Positions 9,471 to 20,415 are shown, numbered from the stretch's first letter. The stretch is DNA of 64,000 bases from Micrasema longulum (GCA_022494885.1 JAGVSM010003614.1:1-64000), one strand, 5' to 3'. Program-made: numbers and translations. The notes: generated by a model not told the origin, from the sequence alone.

Positions 9471-11880
9471 AACAAATATACAAGTTTTTTCAATTGATAT
9501 TGAGCCTCTACAAAATGGTGGCAAGAAATAAATTAAATCTGGAATTAGCGCTTCTAAAACTAAGTCACAGATGTAGATATGTCAAATCAAGATACGAGAG
9601 AAAATTGAGTGATATTTAAGTTTTTGACAAAATGGCTTCCAAAATAAACGAATTAAAAAAAAAATGGCTGCTATCTTTCTCTGGCATTATTTTTTATGAT
9701 TCCTTGATTTTTCCATTCAGATTATTTTTGGTTTATTTTTGTTTCCGCTTTAATATTGGGCACATGAGTTACTGTGGCTTAAAAATATATATTTCATATT
9801 ACTACATGCTCCAATTAAATTGATCTCAAATGTGGTTTAAGCTTCTATAGCTCTCAGCGCCTCATACAATGTATTATTTTCTCCAAAGATCAAAATAGTA
9901 AGGGCATCCTGATCCGACACTCATTACTTTGATATAATTATTATTATAACTAATAACTTACAATTATGCTAATAAAATGGCATGTATGAATTATGAGTAA
10001 ATAATTTATTTATTTATTTTAGTAAAGTGATGTTTAAAATAGGTCTTTTTCACAATTAAAAAAAAAATACACCCTACAATATTTAGCCATGTTGTATATT
10101 TTGACGTGTGTTGATTAGTGCTGCCTTTTATGAATTTTAGTGTGACAAAAAAAACAATACCAACTCTTATCAATAAATCTTGGTTCAGAATCTCAAAACT
10201 TATATTTACGAAGAAAGACATCCATTTGAAAATGGGACCCAGGTGTTCATATTTAAGGATCTCCTACATTTCTAAAGGACTCGTTGTTTAGTAGCCTTTT
10301 AAGGACACAGTTTTCTCGCGTCGTGCTTAAAGAAAAATAACAGCTGAGTCTTTCATAGCTTTTATGTACTACGTTACTTTTCAAACGCATTAAAAAAAAA
10401 TATTCCTACACTGGGACCTCGTTTGACACGGTCCAAAAATCAAATTGGAAAAAAAAAATATTAATTTAACGTTGCGCCATAGTAATATAATTAAAGCTTT
10501 TATTATTGGAATGCCTACATCGCCCTTTTACTTACTTGGCGTATAATATTTGAAAATGATAAGGAATAATCTTTGTTAAGATTTTTCAAAGTACCGCAAC
10601 CCGGGGTGATTTTGTGCCAAAATAAGCATTGATCGTAAATATTAAAAAATCTCATTTAATTTATCAAGAATAAAATAGAACACACATCTCTGAATGGAAG
10701 AGAAATGTTCGTATTTCACATTTATTGAGTAAAACAAAAAAAAAACAGAAAAATCTAACTTTAGAGCAAAGTATTCTATATGACACCGAATTACAAAATC
10801 AAGCAAATATTATATGAATAATCTTTTGACACAATGTGTACTGTGTGTCTAAACATTTACTGTAAAAAGTGAGAACATGCCAGAATGTCATTGCAATAAT
10901 ACTTTTCAAAGATAAATGTCACGTTGACACATTAGAACTGACAACTAACAACTTTAGTGTAGTCGAATAAAAATCTTTTTCCTAATATTTAATGTTTTGA
11001 CGTACAATTATTCGCAACAAACTATAGTTTTGGCACAAAACATAGGCAGGCGTAAAGTCGTTTACGGTATTTTGATTTCATGTGTATTTATAAAAAAAAA
11101 TTGAACAATGTAATTTTTTTGAAATCTCAAATTGATTTTTATGCTAGGAAACATATCCGGAATTGTTTTTTTAGTACACCTTTTTTACACGGTACTACAA
11201 GTATGTGGAACGTATCCTCCGTATGAACAGTAGTTTTAGTGTATGCGGTTATCCAAAATAATATAATCAGACATTTAAATACTGCAGCATTCGGCGTTGG
11301 ATGAACTCACCCTTCACTTATTGATTCCAAATAGTTTTTATCTCTTATGGCCAAACACTAAAACAAAAAACTTTATAAAACGCATTATATTATTAATTTA
11401 ATTGATATTTGTTGTAATCGATAAAGGTTTATCGATGCATTGATAATAAATAGATACACGAAGTATCGGAATAACTTGAATGAGACTATTTTACCTATTT
11501 TAACTATTTTTTAATACCTAAGTAATCAATGTTCTTTGGTGTGACTGGCAAAATTTAAGACAACTTAAGATTTTACTGGAAAGGTAGTATGATATTTTGT
11601 CAATTTACTACAATAATGGATAAATTATTTATTACAATGTTTTGTCCGAAAAAAATAATTTAGCGAGCGATATGGAAAAGTCAAAGTTGCGAAAGACATC
11701 CAATTTGTCAAAATGTTATTTATACTTATAGATAATTATCTTATTTTGTGTTTTAAAAATTTATTAATTATGCTAATCTCAAATTGATATTAAATACGTA
11801 TTCTTAAAGTCGCACTTTTTAAATTAATTTCTCCGAGTACAACATAAAAATAACAATAATATTTTCAGTCCATTATTTTT
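9471..11880. other. No recognisable feature over about 2.4 kb
   Basis: Long AT-rich stretch without a convincing gene. The minus-strand ORF at 10006-10221 is hydrophobic and low in complexity. GACACGGTCC (10425) and ACACGGTACTACAAG (11188) share only a short ACACGGT string. I see no TIR pair or duplication. Confidence 0.5.
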
Positions 11881-11884
11881 TTGT

Positions 11885-12130
11885 GGAAAAGAACTGAGTT
11901 CAAGCCAAATAAATATATGAAAACAGGAATAAAGAACATTTTGTAGATGAGAATATAGAAGTCTAGGTATTTACGGGGCTTATGACATGTTATTGGCTGG
12001 TTTAAGTACCCACTTTAAACATTGTTTAACACTCGTCATTCTGCTTATGTTTAAACATCTATATTCCTTCAATTCTTCCATGTTTGTCAGGTTTAAGATC
12101 TGAAATCCTTATTGATGCTTGTTAGATTGT
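11885..12130 (+). mobile_element. Family A repeat, left half with outer end
   Basis: The outer end TTGTGGAAAAGAACTGAGTT is diverged. It is followed by GAACATTTTGTAGATGAGAA, TATAGAAGTCTAGGTATTTA, GGCTTATGACATGTTATTGG and TTCCTTCAATTCTTCCATG. This is the left arm of the family A fold-back (compare 61010-61180). Its matching right arm is absent. Confidence 0.7.
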
Positions 12131-12280
12131 TAATAAAACCAGCTCTACCAAGTAATAAATTTGAAAAATATTTTTAGGCCCTCGGTATAATTGGGTAAAT
12201 AATTAAAATCTTTAACTTCACATAGATTATCAGATTGAAAAATGGAAGAATTGAAGAAATAAAACAGTAAACAGTAATAA

Positions 12281-12314
12281 TCTCTCGCTACATATAAAAA
12301 GTGTAGCGAGATAT
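12281..12314. repeat. Short perfect hairpin
   Basis: TCTCGCTACA is followed nine bases later by its reverse complement TGTAGCGAGA. The surroundings are AT-rich. There is no U-run in a position that would suggest a terminator and no second copy was seen. Confidence 0.5.
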
Positions 12315-12609
12315 TTTTTTGAAAAATATAATATGTAGATTAATAAACGTAGTACTTTATATAATTGGTACACACATTATTTATATTCTTATGTATAACA
12401 TTACTTTATATTTGTTTTTATTATATATTATAATATATTATTTATGTTTAAGTAACATGTATTCGTGGCACATATAATATAAACTTTATATTTGTATAAT
12501 TACGATTATTAATTTCCTATTTGATTAACTAGGCATTTATAATTAAGTAGTTTTATTTTTTTTGTTATCGTTATATTAGTATAGAACTACTTATACTTTA
12601 AAAGATAAA

Positions 12610-12656
12610 AAATCTCCATCTTAGAACAGGCTGAGCCATGTTAGATGGAGACTATC
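12610..12656 (+). repeat. Imperfect palindrome, copy 1
   Basis: AATCTCCATCTTAGAACAGG then CTGAGCCATGTTAGATGGAG. The ends pair (TCTCCATCT/AGATGGAGA), as do internal GGCT/AGCC-like bases. The reverse complement recurs at 62272-62313 with few differences. It may be the end of a mobile element. Confidence 0.5.
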
Positions 12657-12799
12657 CCAAATACAGAACGCTTCGTTTTAGTTTTCTATTCACTAGTTTT
12701 ATAAAGATTCCCTGTTATTAAATATCTTTACTTATATAATGCATAAACTTATAAAATAAATAAATACATATATTCTAAGTTTAAATTAAAGCAGGATGG

Positions 12800-13190
12800 T
12801 GAATTCATTTATTTTTATTTGACCACCTTATTTACATATACAGTTTATATACATATGCATATTGTAAGCAAGCGAGGGGGGGCATATTGCCTTAAGGCAA
12901 TTTCTTCCTACCTACCCAAACCGTTCAATTAAAAAAAATCCATAGTAAATGAACATATTGGTATATTATATTATTTTTATTATAGAACAAAACATTGATA
13001 AACATCCATATTTTTTAAGAAATAAAAATTTACTAAATATCTACACTATGGTATGAAGAGAGAAAGGGGTAAAGAAGGGAGGAAAGAGGGAGGAGAAAAG
13101 AAAAACACAAATATTCAGAAAGTGACATTTTATACGTGATTTGAATGTAAATAAAATGTCTCTGGCATTAGTGGGTAGATTATTCCATAA
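12800..13190 (-). mobile_element. LINE-a 3' end (non-LTR retrotransposon)
   Basis: On the minus strand this has the LINE-a 3' region: AACGGTTTGGGTAGGTAGGA, then AGAAATTGCCTTAAGGCAAT. The TTGCC-TTA-AGGCAA hairpin is present. The pyrimidine-rich 3' UTR (purine-rich on plus, about 13055-13105) matches 49865-49920. The open reading frame is missing, as usual for a 5'-truncated insertion. A family A fragment abuts it at 13192. Confidence 0.7.
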
Positions 13191-13191
13191 T

Positions 13192-13300
13192 CGATGAATG
13201 TTGCACAGTGTGTAAAGAGGCCACTTAAACCAGTCAATTATCTTCTATAAAATGTTCTACATCCTTGTTGTAGTATATTCATGTTTTTTATTATTATTTA
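13192..13300 (-). mobile_element. Family A repeat, partial
   Basis: ATGAATGTTGCACAGTGTGT, AAAGAGGCCACTTAAACCAG and AAAATGTTCTACATCCTTGT are the inner and outer parts of the right arm. The segment between them is shortened. Confidence 0.65.
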
Positions 13301-13838
13301 TTGTAAGTACAAAAAATATATGACTTTATCAAATTTATTGCTAAAAACTGTTTTTCCCAGCCATCTAAAAAACATAATGGTCAAAATTTGTGCTATAAAT
13401 TCAAATATATATATATATATAAATTTAATTAAACTTTAATATGACAAAAATACATTTAAAAATGTATTTATTTTTTATTTGTATTCGGGAAAAAAACAAC
13501 AGTTTTTACATATATTGTATACAGAAAATAAAAAATATATGTAAAGGAAAATTGTGAAAACAGTCAATAAAAATGATTACATAATGCGTGGGAATGTGAG
13601 ATTTTTGCATACTATAATAGTAATCATAGTTCCTAAGAGTACCCTGTGGGGCTGTGATAGTCTTAGCAATGTTTTATTTATTCTGATTTGTTGTTCTGTC
13701 ACTGTTGAAGAATAGCTAGCTCCAAACGGACCTACAGGTAACTCGTGTAGAATCCTTCTTTTTTTCACACAACATCTTATGGCAGTAGAGTTTCTTTTAG
13801 TTATTCCCTCTGGCGCTGGGATGCTATTAGGGATCTCA
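13301..13838. other. AT-rich, short (AT)n run; no recognised gene
   Basis: A TATATATATATATA run lies near 13405-13420. The minus-strand ORF at 13577-13768 lacks a recognisable domain and I do not call it a gene. Confidence 0.5.
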
Positions 13839-13839
13839 A

Positions 13840-14075
13840 GTCCTTGTTAGTGAATTCTTCTAATTGGTAAGTTGGCTTCCCGGAAACCGGGAACCGGAAA
13901 TCTATCATTGTTGATTCAGAAAAACTTGTGACCTAATTTGAAGTGGTTTATTTTTATTCTTTTTTTAATACATTTTCGAGAAACTTCCCCGTACAATGAA
14001 ATGCTCTAATTATTACCGTATGTAAGAAAACATTTTTTTATTTCCAATTTTCCATAGCACTGAACTCCCTCATTC
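13840..14075 (+). repeat. Family B repeat
   Basis: It contains GAATTCTTCTAATTGGTAAG, GGCTTCCCGGAAACCGGGAA, CCGGAAATCTATCATTGTTG, AAAACTTGTGACCTAA, then CCCCGTACAATGAAATGCTC and ATAGCACTGAACTCCC. The same block order appears at 52312 (+), 54895 (-) and in part at 641 and 63335. There is no ORF. Class unknown. Confidence 0.6.
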
Positions 14076-14429
14076 AATCATATGCATACTGTGTTTATAT
14101 AAAATCTTAAATAACAAAATTGATTCTGCTGAACAATTATCACTAATAAAAATAAGAATACTAAGGTTTAATTGTACACTCAACAATTTTTTTTAACATC
14201 TCTTCAACAATCGAATCTGGGTTAAAATGTTTACATTTATCGAGTATGCTCGTCATACGATAAAAATTTTAGCGAGATAGATCTTTTCAACGAAAGAAAA
14301 TACTGTTTTAAAAAATATATCAAAATTGCGATAGAGACGTCACAGGAGAAAAAAATTTAATGACTATTTTTTTATCGTTTTACTTATTAGTTTTCATTGT
14401 TTTATTATTAATTATACATACTATGTACG
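14076..14429. other. No recognisable feature
   Basis: AT-rich sequence. Short ORFs that begin here are read through the microsatellite that follows. Confidence 0.5.
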
Positions 14430-14562
14430 CGTATTTATGTGCATTAGTATATGCGTATATGTTCATGTGTGTGTGTATGTATGTGTATGTATATATATGG
14501 ATGTGTGTGTATGTATATGTATGTATGTTGTATGTGTACATTTATATATATTTTTTTTTTTT
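14430..14562 (+). repeat. TATG/TG-rich microsatellite
   Basis: An interrupted run of TATG, TGTG and TATA units. It makes two overlapping artefactual ORFs rich in Tyr, Val, Cys and Met. Confidence 0.85.
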
Positions 14563-14565
14563 TTG

Positions 14566-14744
14566 CACCACAATAGGCCAGGAGGCCCAATTACAGTGGT
14601 GAATTACATTACAGAACAACCAGGCTTGAGAAAAATCACATTTTAATTTTTGTGTTCTCCCGGAACACAAAAATTAAAATGTGATCGAAACCCGGAACCT
14701 TCCGTGCGCGAGTCAAACGTCTTGACCACTACACCACGGAGGCC
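14566..14744 (-). mobile_element. SINE-4 with an internal templated inverted duplication
   Basis: On the minus strand this is SINE-4: GGCCTCCGTGGTGTAGTGGT head, the CCGGGTTTCG remnant of the B box, and a poly(A)-like end at 14566. Compared with the plus copy at 37129-37304, the segment 14663-14685 is extra. It is the exact reverse complement of the adjacent 14635-14657 (23 of 23 bases), with a 5-base spacer. The extra arm splits the B-box region. Confidence 0.8.
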
Positions 14745-15046
14745 GCCATTTATATTATTTTTATTTCATTTATATACATTTTTATTTCTTTTTTCATTAT
14801 TTTATATTAACATACTATTTCTTCTTCTTCTCTTCTTCTCTTCTTCTCTTCTTCTCTTCTTCTCTTCTTCTCTTCTTTCCCTATTTTCCCATCCCACTTC
14901 CTTTCACCCCTAGCGAACTGTGCGTTTTGTTATTTTATATTTTTATTCCTATATGAAACCCATAATTGGTATTGTTATTTGTTGTTATTCTTTATGTATT
15001 GTTTATTATGTTGGTTTCAAAAATAAATAAATTTTAAAAAAATAAA
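14745..15046 (+). mobile_element. LINE 3' UTR and A-rich tail with an 8-bp microsatellite
   Basis: The sequence has a (TTCTTCTC)n run at about 14818-14878 and ends GTTTCAAAAATAAATAAATT followed by an A-rich tail, typical of the non-LTR 3' ends elsewhere in the window. No ORF2 remains, and I cannot name the family. The Ser/Leu/Phe-rich ORF at 14650-14913 comes from the microsatellite. Confidence 0.5.
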
Positions 15047-16185
15047 AAAATACCGTAAACTTTTGCTTAGTTATCTTAGTTGCAGAATAGTCTTTAATTA
15101 CGAGTCCATTAAAATATTCGAATAAATAACTTTATTTTTTATTTTGATAGCAAATTTATTGAAATTTATTAACTACACAATTAAGATAAATATTACATCG
15201 TGCCTTTCATCGTTTTATTTTGCTTAGTATTTTTAAATCATCGCTGACAATCAAAATCCCAAAACGATGTAGCGAGGGAGATTGTTGGTGTATTTTAGGC
15301 TACTAGATGAAGGCAGTATAAATCCCAATTCTCACAGTCTATATTAGATACTTCAAAGAACTCGGAATTAACCTTTGTACTCGTATATGTTATGCCTACC
15401 TGATGTTATCTTGAAATAATAAAGAATGCCGATCAGCAAACGGCGGTAAATTTTTATCTAAATTCATGTGAATTTGGAACGTTTGCGTCAAATTTTGGCT
15501 ATTTGGAAAATAAATCAACTTCCTACGCGTTCAAGTAATTTACTAGTTACGGGATCGTTCGTCTCTTTGACGTCGGTGTAAAGATTTCTAATAAATTACA
15601 AGAGTAACTTGGTTATGAACTCAATACCTTCATATTTATTTATCAATGCATTATAAGGTTAGTTCGTAACATCTTCAGATCGAATACCTACTTTTAATTA
15701 CATTACAATTTTTATCAAAATTTATCAAGAATATCTAAAATGGAGAATTATTTTTGTGTAAATTTGGTAAGGTATCCTTCATTGGATTCAATTTTGCTTT
15801 TATTTTGTATAATGTGGCGCGTTTCGTTATTATACGAAGAAACAAAAAAAAACTAATTTAAAAATAATCCAAAAAATCAGTGAATAAAATTCAAATTCAA
15901 TCCAATAAAATTATTTAATTTTGAAAAACTTAACTCAAATTGAATTTACGAACACATTGTCGATAGCTATATCACGTTACACATCAGGTACCAGCGCTGA
16001 ACGGGGGGAGTCTAATTTTAGTTTCCGTTTCGCAGCAGTTGGTGACTTGTTGGTTGGTAAATGTGGACCTGGTATATAATGTTGCCAGTGTCAGTAAACC
16101 TGTTTTTCATATTGAGTTTATATATTTCAAGGCTTTTTAATTATTTTATTTGTTCAAGTAACTCATTGTACAGCTTTAATCCCTA
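15047..16185. other. No recognisable feature
   Basis: AT-rich except for a short GC-richer stretch at about 15985-16075 (CAGCGCTGAACGGGGGGAGT, TTTCGCAGCAGTTGGTGACT). I see no second copy or coding similarity for it. Confidence 0.5.
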
Positions 16186-16610
16186 GTACGTCCGCCTCGT
16201 GGTTATGGTCAGCGCGTTTACCTACCATGCAAGAGGACTCAATTTCGTTTCCCAACATGGCTGAAATTAAATATTCGTTTCATCAACATCGTCATCATTC
16301 CGTGTCCGCTCCCTAGTAGGGGCATATGGGGCCCACGAAGATCCTCCAATCATCTCTGTCGGCTTCCAGCTCCTGTGCATCCTCGCAAGTCGGGTTCGCG
16401 TCCCGTAGTTCTGACACAAATTGCCGACAAACAGTCAGCATTGGGCGTCCAGAACATCGAGAACTTTTTAATTCTTTTTAATTTACAATGCCTTGTAAAG
16501 TAGGCAAGCGTGGTTTTACACTATAATATTTCATAGTCCCTGTACTGGCACCTAAAGCGTAAGACTAATTATCATACCTTTATGTAACCAAAATTAGCAC
16601 ACTCAATTTG
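16186..16610 (+). mobile_element. SINE-1 interrupted by an RTE-like fragment
   Basis: The SINE-1 head (CCTCGTGGTTATGGTCAGCG and a weakened B box) runs to AAATATTCGTTT at about 16278. SINE-1 sequence resumes near 16510 with TTTTACACTATAATATTTCA, TAGTCCCTGTACTGGCACCT and AAAGCGTAAGACTAA, matching 38680-38735. About 230 bases of foreign sequence lie between. Confidence 0.7.
16279..16475 (-). mobile_element. RTE-like LINE 3' end inserted in SINE-1
   Basis: Minus-strand translation gives a short run ending ELEADRDDWRIFVGP-like, close to the DRxxWR motif seen at the end of RTE-clade ORFs, including the copy at 28120-28165. It is followed by GGAATGATGACGATGTTGAT as a trinucleotide tail. The tail resembles the GGGAATGATGATGATGATGG end of SINE-1. 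Short and diverged, so the clade call is tentative. Confidence 0.45.
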
Positions 16611-16959
16611 CCCGCCAATTTTGTACAAATAAATCAATTCACACTGGCAAAACCTCAGTGGTGATGGGCTACCTAAATATTTTTTAAACCCTTTCGCTGA
16701 AATGCCGCAGTGTAAATAAAATATCTCTGTACTATTAAATGCAAATTTTATTCTCGTGCCTTAGTAAAAGAGCTACTTTTGCCTTTCTTAACCCGACTTC
16801 CGGCGGTAATCCAGTTCTGTTACAGATATTCCATCACCAGGACAATTTTCCTTTCAGTCCCTTTTTCCTCTTATTACGATAGCGGGATATTGCATTTAGT
16901 AATGTGAAGGACGGACGCCTTCAAATCAGTGGCTATCCATTTTATCTGCTTTTACTTTT
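16611..16959. other. No recognisable feature
   Basis: Mixed-composition sequence without a repeat partner or recognisable ORF. Confidence 0.5.
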
Positions 16960-17085
16960 TTCTAAGAAGCAAAAATAAACTAAAAATCTACGCTATACTA
17001 CGAAGAAAGGAGGGGGGATGGGAAGGAAAGAAGGATGAGAAAGGAAAAATTCAAGTATTCAGATAGAGACATTTCAATCATGATG
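16960..17085 (-). mobile_element. LINE-a 3' UTR fragment
   Basis: ATCTACGCTATACTACGAAG, the purine-rich block GGAGGGGGGATGGGAAGGAA and TTCAGATAGAGACATTTCAA match 13040-13140, the LINE-a 3' UTR, in the same orientation. The hairpin end is missing. Confidence 0.6.
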
Positions 17086-17278
17086 CTGCGTACATAAATA
17101 TATTAATAATAATTAATAGGAAAAATAAATAGAGGGGTTAGTGCTTAGTTATTTTCAAAACTGTATTTAATTTCTAGAGAATAAAACTTGTTTGTCTATT
17201 ATATAATAACCTTTATTTAAATATACGTTATAAATCAAAAATACTTGGTACAATTCCACTTGTTTATTTTAATAATTG

Positions 17279-17314
17279 GCACTTTCACCCTCTAATGAGC
17301 ATCTTCAGACTGGT
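17279..17314 (-). ncRNA. Degenerate hammerhead-ribozyme-like motif
   Basis: The minus strand reads ACCAGT, CTGAAGA, a weak stem II (GCTC/GAGG around ATTA) and GAAA. The expected GTC plus ACTGGT closing strand is missing; GTGCCAATT follows instead. The plus-strand flank CCACTTGTTTATTTTAATAA resembles the flank of the motif at 31219-31261 (CCACTTTTATTTATAATT). Hammerheads are known in Penelope-like elements, but no Penelope ORF is visible here. Confidence 0.35.
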
Positions 17315-17335
17315 AAATAATATACCGTGTAAGGA

Positions 17336-17880
17336 TCATTTAAACAAAACTAACATTTATCTTAAGTATAGTTTAAACATGTTTAAAAAACTAGTCAGTG
17401 AAACAGAATTGGGACAGAGGATTATATTATATAAGTATATTTATTGCTTTATTGCAATGTGCGGGGTCGAACTAAGGGGGCTAGTAAGGATACGTTTTTA
17501 AATTCTATCTGGGAATTTAATAAAAATCCGCTTTAAATAATAATACATATATTTTTATTTTTTTTATCATTTAATGTTATGCAAAATTATTTTCTTAGTT
17601 TTCTTTTAACTGGTTCAAAGTATTTCTAATACCAAATTAACATTTTTTATCGATAGTTCTATAATTGGTGGTATTTTATTTTTTTGTGTAGTTTTTCTCT
17701 TTTAGACTTTCTTAATTTGTTAGTTAATAATATTGTTTTAAATGCTCTGTATTACTTATAATTATGCTTACATGTATGTATATTTAATTGTATTTGTAAC
17801 TAATATGTGTAAAAGACACTAAGTGCCGTTTACTTCAATAAAATAAGTCCGTCAATCAAATAAATAAATAAATGCGTAAT
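17336..17880 (+). mobile_element. Probable LINE 3' UTR ending in (AAAT)n
   Basis: An AT-rich stretch ends GTCAATCAAATAAATAAATA. TGTAAAAGACACTAAGTGCC resembles TTGTAAAAGGCACTTGGGCC at 32164 and TTGTAAAAGGCACTTGTGTC at 54801, both in LINE-like tails. The left border is uncertain. Confidence 0.4.
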
Positions 17881-18825
17881 TTGATAATCATAATTTAATA
17901 TAGTGAAGCTAAATGTTCTTTAAGTCCATGCTTGATTGCCTTTTTGCTTTGTTCTTGCCCAAATAGAATCGAGCGTTTGTCTATAATTTTATCTGAATTT
18001 AAGACATGCCTAAAATTATTTTTTCTGCTTGTTATTTTAGGATAATTCTACTTTTATTAAATATTATACTTGAGGAGACATTGAAAAACTTTTTTTATTA
18101 GATGGACAGCTCCCCGCTATACTTAATGTACACAAATATTTAATAACGAGATCACTGTGATAAATTTCGAAGCATTATTTTTAGGACAAGCTCAACGTTA
18201 AATTATTTACTTTAGGGACTTTAAATATTTCATGGGTTTAAGGGAGCTTTAAGACCCAACATTTTTTAATAAAACGCATTCATACTTACTCAAATTATAA
18301 TGTATGGAAATTTAGGGTGAATAGGGATGATCGTAAGAAAATAACTTTGAGTAATAGTGCCCGGTTTTATCTTCATTTTAATTACGAAGCTTAAATGAGA
18401 AGCTTTAGTTTTTTTTTACTTTATATCTGTATCTTCAATTCCATTTACGTCACTTACGGTGCTCATTTTTATTTTATTTTTTAAATATCACAACTTATGT
18501 TAACACCCATACTTACCTCAATTTGTATTTCTAATGTATCTGCTTATAAAACATATCAAATAACAAAAAATAAAAATATGTATAGTGGTAATCAAATATA
18601 ATAACTTTTCTCTAAATGATACTTTTACAAAACGTTACGAGGTAAATACAAGAGTTTCTATAAAGCTATTTTAATGAGTTTAATACATGTATTGTTGTGT
18701 CTCTTCTTTATCAAGTTCTTGGCTATTCCATCCCGGCAAACCTAATGACTGGCAATTAGGACGTCTGAAAAGTAAAGTATTAAAATAATTAGTAAATTGA
18801 TTATAATCTACACACAATTTGTGGA
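17881..18825. other. No recognisable feature
   Basis: AT-rich, no repeat partner or gene signal seen. Confidence 0.5.
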
Positions 18826-19060
18826 TTTAAAAGATAGGCGCTGTCTGGGAATTTTGATGAATAGATATTTGAACATTGTTTTTCTGTCACTCTCTTGCAA
18901 ATGCCTCCTTGGTGTTTTGCGAAAAAGACAACTGCACGTCTAAATGATTATGCCTAACTAAAATCGAGGTTTCGTTGTCCAATTTCCTAAACCCCAAAAC
19001 TGAACCGATCTTGGTATTTTTTTGAGAAAGAGTATCAAAATAAAATTTTCTGTAGTAGCA
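18826..19060 (+). repeat. Family C repeat, copy 2
   Basis: GATGAATAGATATTTGAACA, CACTCTCTTGCAAATGCCTC, GCGAAAAAGACAACTGCACG, CCTAACTAAAATCGAGG and AAACTGAACCG align with 5400-5665. The copies differ by many substitutions and small gaps. Confidence 0.6.
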
Positions 19061-19737
19061 CATTTTTGCTTTTCAAAATACGTAGGAAAACGGCAAATAA
19101 AATTGGGTGATAAAATTTTTTAAAAATGGGATTTTGGATGGTTCTAGCTCCTGTAAAAAAACACTTTATCAAAAAAGCAAGACACCAGAGACTCGCCAAT
19201 GGTAAATATCTATATTGTGTTAAGGAAAACATTGTTCTAAAGCCAATAAATATAATCCAGCTAGGAAATACGGGAATACGTTTGTATGAAAAAAGTCATA
19301 CCGTGTTTCCATATTTTATTTTTAATAATAGCAATCTCTTGATAGGTCTGGTCTTATTTCAGTTCAGTGCCGAAAATCAGCGTTTATTGTCTAATACAAC
19401 ATGTTATGTTTGCAAAACATTGAAAAATGGTACAATTAAGTCAAATTAAATATAGTACAATCATGTAAATTTAAATTATAAGCAAACATATTAGATACTG
19501 TTGTGAGGTAGGCAGCATTTTATATTTATTTTATAATACAGCATATTTAGTCTTAGTAATGTGTAGTAGTCTTAGTAATAATTTAAATATGGATATCTTA
19601 TATAATATAAAATAATTTTAAAAAAAATGAAAATCTTACAAAAATGATGGAACTAAAAAAAACTAACTGTCAAAGTGCATGAAACTAAAAAAAAATTATG
19701 GAAACATAGTAGAATCCAGTGACAAAATAACACACAT
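19061..19737. other. No recognisable feature
   Basis: Overlapping ORFs on both strands (19035-19232 minus, 19126-19449 plus) show no domain I know. The plus ORF (107 codons) is among the longer ones in the window but Lys/Asn/Phe-rich as expected by chance in this composition. Confidence 0.45.
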
Positions 19738-20310
19738 TGACTCTAACTGCTGTTTCAACTGGCTTCCCATTTAAAAAGCCACTCTTTTGTATGCATTTTA
19801 TATTTTTTTTAGCTAAGCATAATAATATCTTGTGGGAGCATATTGTATGCACAAGGACCTATCAAAACTTTATGCCTCTTTGGCAAACTATATTTTTAGT
19901 GGTGAAGTGTTCATTTTGCCTTCAGTTTTAGATCTAGTGCTGTATGGGTGATGATTAGTGATGTTTTGTTTTTATATATGTCTCGCAAAAGTTTATTCAC
20001 AAGCAATTGTCTTACATTTAATATTTTGGCTATACAAAATAATGGTTCCGGATCACAACGGAAAGGCTTTTTTAATATTACTCTAATAATTGCCTTTTTA
20101 CCTTTTTTAATGGGTCAAGTATGGTGATTGCAGCTCTACCTCAGCCAACTATACCATATCCAATCAAACTTTGACACAGTGCAAAAAAGACATTCCTCAA
20201 ATGTTTGAAGTTTAGGATATTTCTTAGAGACTTTAAGCAGTAGATACATTTCCCGAGTTTGCTAGTTAGCGCTTCAGCATGAGCCTTCCATCTATGTAAG
20301 TTTTTGCTCA
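19738..20310 (-). mobile_element. Non-LTR reverse transcriptase C-terminal fragment, decayed
   Basis: Minus-strand translation from about 20310 gives NLHRWKAHAEALTSKLGK, then LFALCQSLIGYGIVG-like and LDPLKKVKRQ, later AKILNVRQLLVNKLLRD-like. The order (WxxH, KL, YxQSLxxYGI, PLKKVQ) is that of the region after the RT active site in Jockey/CR1-type LINEs. Several frameshifts and stops are present. The 3' end lies near 19738. The exact clade is not assigned. Confidence 0.6.
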
Positions 20311-20337
20311 TTATTTACTAAGGGATCGAGATCTGTC

Positions 20338-20415
20338 AAAGGTTTCATTGACTAAGGATTGATATTTTGTTGTTAATAATTGAAAGTTCCGTAAAAGGTC
20401 TTATTGCCTAAGGAT
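20338..20415 (+). repeat. Two diverged tandem units of about 57 bp
   Basis: AAAGGTTTCATTGACTAAGG then ATTGATATTT is repeated as AAAGGTCTTATTGCCTAAGG then ATCGATATTT. No wider array is present. Confidence 0.5.

Noticed and set aside
10415..11290. Transposon bounded by two ACACGGT strings
   Set aside because: The strings are short and in the same orientation, and no extended repeat or duplication surrounds them.
12281..12314. Rho-independent terminator
   Set aside because: The window is eukaryotic in character, and the hairpin is not next to any gene.
14360..14646. Two overlapping ORFs rich in Tyr, Val and Cys
   Set aside because: They are translations of a TATG/TG microsatellite and the adjoining SINE.
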